Below, piece by piece: positions 58,916-64,000 of a stretch of 64,000 nt of DNA. The notes beneath the pieces are model-generated. The model was not told the DNA's origin. It searched no databases and was given only the letters and a program-made list of their open reading frames with translations. Positions within the stretch are counted from its first letter, which is position 1. Every line of letters starts with the position of its first letter. The position numbers were made by a program, and so were the translations under genes. This DNA is from Xanthomonas sp. DAR 35659 (GTDB lineage: Bacteria > Pseudomonadota > Gammaproteobacteria > Xanthomonadales > Xanthomonadaceae): positions 2,222,001-2,286,000 of the forward strand of contig NZ_CP162488.1 in the NCBI RefSeq assembly GCF_041242975.1, in the 5' to 3' direction.

Positions 58916-59875
58916 ATGAGCGCTGCGCCGGATCTGGACGGGTTGCGCCTGCGCGCCGCGCTCAACGCCCGCATCCGTGCCTTCTTCGCCGCGCGCGACG
59001 TGCTCGAGGTGGAGACGCCGATGCTGTCGGTGGCCGGCAACACCGAGCCCAACATCGACAGCTTCCAGACCCGCTTCAGCGGCCATGTCGATGCCGGCCC
59101 GGCGCTGCGCTGGCTGCGCACCTCGCCCGAATACCCGTTGAAGCGGCTGCTCGCCGCCGGGGTCGGCGACTGCTACGAATTGGGCCGGGTGTTCCGCAAC
59201 GGCGAGGCCGGCGGCCGCCACAATCCCGAGTTCACCATGCTGGAGTGGTATCGGGTCGGCTGGAATCACCTGCAACTGGTGGACGAGACCGTGGCGCTGG
59301 TGCGCGAGGCGCTGGCGTTGGTCGCGCGCAGCGCTACGCTGCACGTTGTCACCTACCGGCAATTGTTCCTTGAGACGCTGGGCCTGGATCCGTTCCAGGC
59401 GCCGCTGGAGGCGCTGCAGCAGCCGTTGCGCGAGGTGCGCATCGATGGCGACGGGCTGACCCGCGACGATTGGCTCGATCTGCTGATGACCCACCGGCTG
59501 CAGGTCGCGTTCCCGGCCGAGCGCATCACCGTCGTTCACGACTGGCCGGCCACCCAGTGCGCGCTGGCGCGCATCCGCGACGACGAGCCGCCGGTGGCCG
59601 AGCGCTTCGAGTTGTACCTGGGCGGCTACGAACTGGCCAACGGCTACCACGAACTCAACGATGCCGCCGAGCAGCGCCGCCGCTTCCTGCGCGATCACGC
59701 GCTGCGCCACGCGCGCGGCGCGGTGCTGCCGCCGTTGGACGAGCGTTTGCTGCAGGCCTTGCCGGGTCTGCCCGACTGCGCGGGCGTCGCGGTCGGCGTG
59801 GATCGGTTGCTGATGGCGATGCGCGGCACCGCGCGCATCGCCGACGTGCTCGCCTACGATTTCGCGCGTGCCTGA
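58916..59875 (+). CDS. epmA: elongation factor P--(R)-beta-lysine ligase
   Basis: A 319-residue lysyl-tRNA-synthetase paralogue (PoxA/GenX/YjeA) that attaches beta-lysine to a lysine of EF-P. It has only the class II catalytic core and no anticodon domain: motif 1 FFAARDVLEVETPMLS, motif 2 RVFRNGEAGGRHNPEFTMLE (GRVFRNGEAGGRHNPEF), and motif 3 GVAVGVDRLLMAM. YLGGYELANGYHELND is conserved with LysRS. The partner aminomutase EpmB and EF-P are not in the window. ATG 58916 overlaps no other gene. Confidence 0.94.
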   Translation: MSAAPDLDGLRLRAALNARIRAFFAARDVLEVETPMLSVAGNTEPNIDSFQTRFSGHVDAGPALRWLRTSPEYPLKRLLAAGVGDCYELGRVFRNGEAGGRHNPEFTMLEWYRVGWNHLQLVDETVALVREALALVARSATLHVVTYRQLFLETLGLDPFQAPLEALQQPLREVRIDGDGLTRDDWLDLLMTHRLQVAFPAERITVVHDWPATQCALARIRDDEPPVAERFELYLGGYELANGYHELNDAAEQRRRFLRDHALRHARGAVLPPLDERLLQALPGLPDCAGVAVGVDRLLMAMRGTARIADVLAYDFARA

Positions 59876-60007
59876 ACGGCGCTGCGTTCAGCGCGCATTT
59901 TCTTGCTTTGTCGACACAGATGATGGTTTGATCCAGCCACGCATGCGGTCGATGCGCGGTGGAGTCGTTTCGTTGTTCAGGTTCTACGCACGGGGGCAGC
60001 GCCAGGC

Positions 60008-60715
60008 ATGAAGTGGTCGTACGGGCTCGGCAACTGGTGTTGGCTGGGATTGGCGGTCGGCGCGTGGCCGACGGCGGTGCCTGCGCAGGCGCAAGACGGC
60101 TATGCGGCCGCGGTGGTGCGCTGCGAGTCGCGCGACATGAGTTGGGTGCATTGCCCGATGCCGACCGAGCAGGGCGTGGAACTGATCCGGCAGTTGTCCG
60201 ACAACGACTGCATCCGCGGCAGCGAATGGGGCGTGGACGGCAGCGGCGTGTGGGTGACGCTGGGCTGTCGCGCCGAATTCCGCGCCAATCCGCCCGAGCC
60301 GGCGCGCAGCGCGATGCGCCGCGTCCTGCGCTGCGAATCCGACGGCCGGGTCGAGACCTGCCCGGTGATGCTGCGCGGCGCGCCGGTGCGGCTGATGCGC
60401 CAGCTGTCCTCGGTGCCGTGCCGCGAGGAGCGCAGTTGGGGCGTGCGCCGCAACGAGATCTGGGTGTCGCGCGGCTGCCGCGGCGAGTTCGAGATTGGCG
60501 CCAGCGACGGTTCCGGCTTTCCGGCAGGCGCGCGTGCGGTGCTGTGCGAATCCAAGGGCCGCGCGCGCCGGCGCTGCGGCGTCAGCATCCATGACGGCGC
60601 GCAGTTGCGGCGTCAGTTATCCGGCACCGCCTGCGTGCAGGACGAAAGCTGGGGATGGGACCGCGACGGCATCTGGGTGGACAAGGGCTGCCGCGCGGAA
60701 TTCAGCGTCAACTGA
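60008..60715 (+). CDS. exported protein with three DUF3011 repeats
   Basis: A 235-residue protein with a signal peptide (about 1-28, ending VPAQAQ). Three repeats of about 55-60 residues follow, each with two cysteines before and one at the end: VRCESRDMSWVHCP ... GVWVTLGCRAEFR; LRCESDGRVETCP ... EIWVSRGCRGEFE; LCESKGRARRRCG ... GIWVDKGCRAEFS. This is the DUF3011 pattern; the 12 or so cysteines probably pair in the periplasm. Function unknown. ATG 60008 follows a GGCAGCG region with no strong ribosome-binding site. Ends in a GC-rich hairpin. Confidence 0.83.
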   Translation: MKWSYGLGNWCWLGLAVGAWPTAVPAQAQDGYAAAVVRCESRDMSWVHCPMPTEQGVELIRQLSDNDCIRGSEWGVDGSGVWVTLGCRAEFRANPPEPARSAMRRVLRCESDGRVETCPVMLRGAPVRLMRQLSSVPCREERSWGVRRNEIWVSRGCRGEFEIGASDGSGFPAGARAVLCESKGRARRRCGVSIHDGAQLRRQLSGTACVQDESWGWDRDGIWVDKGCRAEFSVN

Positions 60716-60767
60716 ACGCTCCATCCCCATAGCGCGCCGGCGGGCGCTGGCAGCCTCCATGCCTGCC

Positions 60768-60788
60768 GCGGCCGCATTCCGCGGCCGC
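60768..60788. terminator. GC-rich hairpin after the DUF3011 gene
   Basis: GCGGCCGC (60768-60775), loop ATTCC, GCGGCCGC (60781-60788), then ATTTG. Weak T-tract. Confidence 0.5.
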
Positions 60789-60829
60789 ATTTGCCCATTC
60801 CTCTCTCCACTCCGTCATGCGGCGCCGTC

Positions 60830-60835
60830 TACAAT
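60830..60835 (+). promoter_or_regulatory. -10 box TACAAT directly before mtnA
   Basis: TACAAT with its last base 6 bases before the ATG at 60842, so a transcript would begin at or next to the A of the start codon (leaderless). No -35 match at 17 bases is seen. Confidence 0.35.
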
Positions 60836-60841
60836 GGGACG

Positions 60842-61906
60842 ATGAACGCCGCCCCCGCTATCGACTACGCCCGCTACGACCATATCCGCCCGATCCTGTG
60901 GACCGGCGATGCGCTGGAACTGCTCGACCAGCGCAAGTTGCCGTTCGTGGTCGAGCACGTGCGCTGCACCGACAGCGACCAGGTCGCCGAGGCCATCCAC
61001 ACGCTCGCCGTGCGCGGTGCGCCGGCGATCGGCATCGCCGCCGGCTGGGGCGTGGTGCTGGCCGCGCGCGACCTCCAGGCCGACGATGGCGCGCAGGCGC
61101 TGGCCAAGCTGGAGCCGGCGCTGCAGCGGCTCAACGCGGCGCGTCCGACCGCGGTGAACCTGGCCTGGGCGCTGGCGCGCATGCGCAAGGCGCTGGCCGC
61201 GGCCGGCGCCGACTGGCGCGAGACGATCGCGCGGCAGGCGCAGGCGATCGCCGAGGAAGACCTCGCCGCCAATCGCCACATGGGCGCGCTCGGCGCCGGC
61301 CTGATCGCGCCCGGCAGCGGCGTGCTGACCCATTGCAACACCGGCTCGCTGGCCACCGCCGGCTTCGGCACCGCGCTGGGCGTGATCCGCGCCGGCATGG
61401 CCCAGGGCCGCATCGCCAAGGTGTTCGCCGGCGAGACCCGGCCGTGGCTGCAGGGCGCGCGGCTGACCGTGTGGGAACTGCAGCAGGACGGCATCGACGC
61501 GACCCTGATCGCCGATTCGGCCGCCGCGCACCTGATGAAGACCGGAGCGGTGCAGTGGGTGATCGTCGGCGCCGACCGCATCTGCGCCAACGGCGATACC
61601 GCCAACAAGATCGGCACCTACCAGCTGGCGATCGCCGCGCGCCATCACGGGGTCAGGTTCATGGTGGTGGCGCCGTCGTCCACGGTGGACATGGACACCG
61701 CCGACGGCGCGCGGATCGAGATCGAGCAGCGCGATCCCGGCGAGCTGTACGGGGTGGGCGGGGTGCGCACCGTGGCCGACGGCATCGCCGCCTGGAACCC
61801 GGTGTTCGACGTGACCCCGGGCGAGCTGATCGACGCCATCGTCACCGAGCGCGGGGTGATCGAGCGGCCGGATGCCGAGCGCATGCGCGCCGCCTTCGGC
61901 GGCTGA
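60842..61906 (+). CDS. mtnA: methylthioribose-1-phosphate isomerase
   Basis: A 354-residue enzyme of the methionine salvage pathway converting methylthioribose-1-phosphate to methylthioribulose-1-phosphate. Signatures: [36 protein letters not shown], the catalytic cysteine in [19 protein letters not shown] ([13 protein letters not shown]) around 163, and the catalytic Asp in [20 protein letters not shown] around 242. Relates in function to the metH genes elsewhere in the window (methionine cycle), but is a separate unit before gyrA. Confidence 0.95.
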   Translation: MNAAPAIDYARYDHIRPILWTGDALELLDQRKLPFVVEHVRCTDSDQVAEAIHTLAVRGAPAIGIAAGWGVVLAARDLQADDGAQALAKLEPALQRLNAARPTAVNLAWALARMRKALAAAGADWRETIARQAQAIAEEDLAANRHMGALGAGLIAPGSGVLTHCNTGSLATAGFGTALGVIRAGMAQGRIAKVFAGETRPWLQGARLTVWELQQDGIDATLIADSAAAHLMKTGAVQWVIVGADRICANGDTANKIGTYQLAIAARHHGVRFMVVAPSSTVDMDTADGARIEIEQRDPGELYGVGGVRTVADGIAAWNPVFDVTPGELIDAIVTERGVIERPDAERMRAAFGG

Positions 61907-62012
61907 CCCGGACACCGCCGCGCGGTCCCCGAAACTGACTCCGAAACGGCCCGCGAGCTCACGCAAGTGCTTGTTCGCGCCGGCAAAAACCCGGGCATTC
62001 GCGGGCCTGTCA

Positions 62013-62021
62013 TGCTAGAAT
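62013..62021 (+). promoter_or_regulatory. extended -10 promoter of gyrA
   Basis: ATGCTAGAAT contains the extended form TG-N-TAGAAT (-10 at 62016-62021). This leaves a leader of about 100 bases before the ATG at 62129. No clear -35. Confidence 0.45.
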
Positions 62022-62128
62022 CCGGCGGTTCGATCGACCGCTGTGCGCCGTAGGTTCTCGGCGCCGGCAGGCCCGCGTGCCGCGGGCCGACGTCGTGGTC
62101 GATTAGCCACCAGACTTACGGAACCCGA

Positions 62129-64000
<1,872 letters not shown>

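Overview
The window (high GC, dense, few tRNAs or mobile genes) looks like a chromosome segment of Xanthomonas or a very close relative. Pointers are the split metH, the kynurenine-to-quinolinate NAD operon, a NAD kinase and ZipA of Xanthomonas type, a type I-C-like CRISPR repeat of the kind known from Xanthomonas, and a GyrA carrying Gln at position 83 as reported for the Xanthomonas/Stenotrophomonas group. Species assignment is inference from recalled families, not from a search.

Layout. 1-7.4 kb: a small secreted protein with a near-consensus promoter, a periplasmic glutathione-peroxidase-like protein, a two-N-domain FKBP isomerase, UDP-glucose dehydrogenase with an overlapping slyX, a DUF2058 protein, an OafA-type acyltransferase with SGNH domain, and an outer-membrane beta-barrel candidate. 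7.4-11.2 kb: a CRISPR array of 58 recognisable 31-bp repeats and 57 spacers, read leftward, with no cas gene anywhere in the window. 11.2-19 kb: an NAD-dependent epimerase, methionine synthase split in two genes, an ArsR-methyltransferase fusion regulator translationally coupled to metH with a large palindromic operator, and a divergent acyl-CoA dehydrogenase. 19-24.3 kb: TetR / adaptor / RND efflux operon. 24.5-34.6 kb: the giant NAD-glutamate dehydrogenase, NAD kinase, a 5'-nucleotidase, a spermidine-synthase-like methyltransferase, an unrecognised beta-propeller-like protein and a DUF2939 protein.

34.6-43 kb: DUF2461 protein and exonuclease I (coupled), then a leftward operon of 3-hydroxyanthranilate dioxygenase, FUSC membrane protein, kynureninase and kynurenine monooxygenase, which together make quinolinate (for NAD) from kynurenine. 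Carbonic anhydrase follows. 43-48 kb: asnS heads a chain of tiny overlapping genes ending in a PaiB-like protein; IscA-type Fe-S carrier, CbrC and a phosphopantetheinyl transferase follow. 48.5-64 kb: rpsF-rpsR-rplI, smc, zipA, a Tat-exported aminotransferase, ligA, epmA, a triple-DUF3011 protein, mtnA and the first 624 codons of gyrA.

The most unusual things are not single genes. (1) The orphan CRISPR array, whose repeats carry a compensatory base-pair change in the crRNA stem relative to the oldest unit. (2) A family of short G-rich repeats (GGGAATCGGGAATGGGGAAT-like) found in at least ten places, several as inverted pairs, and read in frame inside metH twice, at the C-terminus of the ArsR-methyltransferase and at the N-terminus of the first metH gene. 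(3) A 264-bp tandem duplication that copies the 3' end of zipA. (4) A 30-bp palindrome that covers the -10 region, transcription start and ribosome-binding site of the ArsR-metH operon. No tRNA, rRNA, insertion sequence or prophage was recognised.
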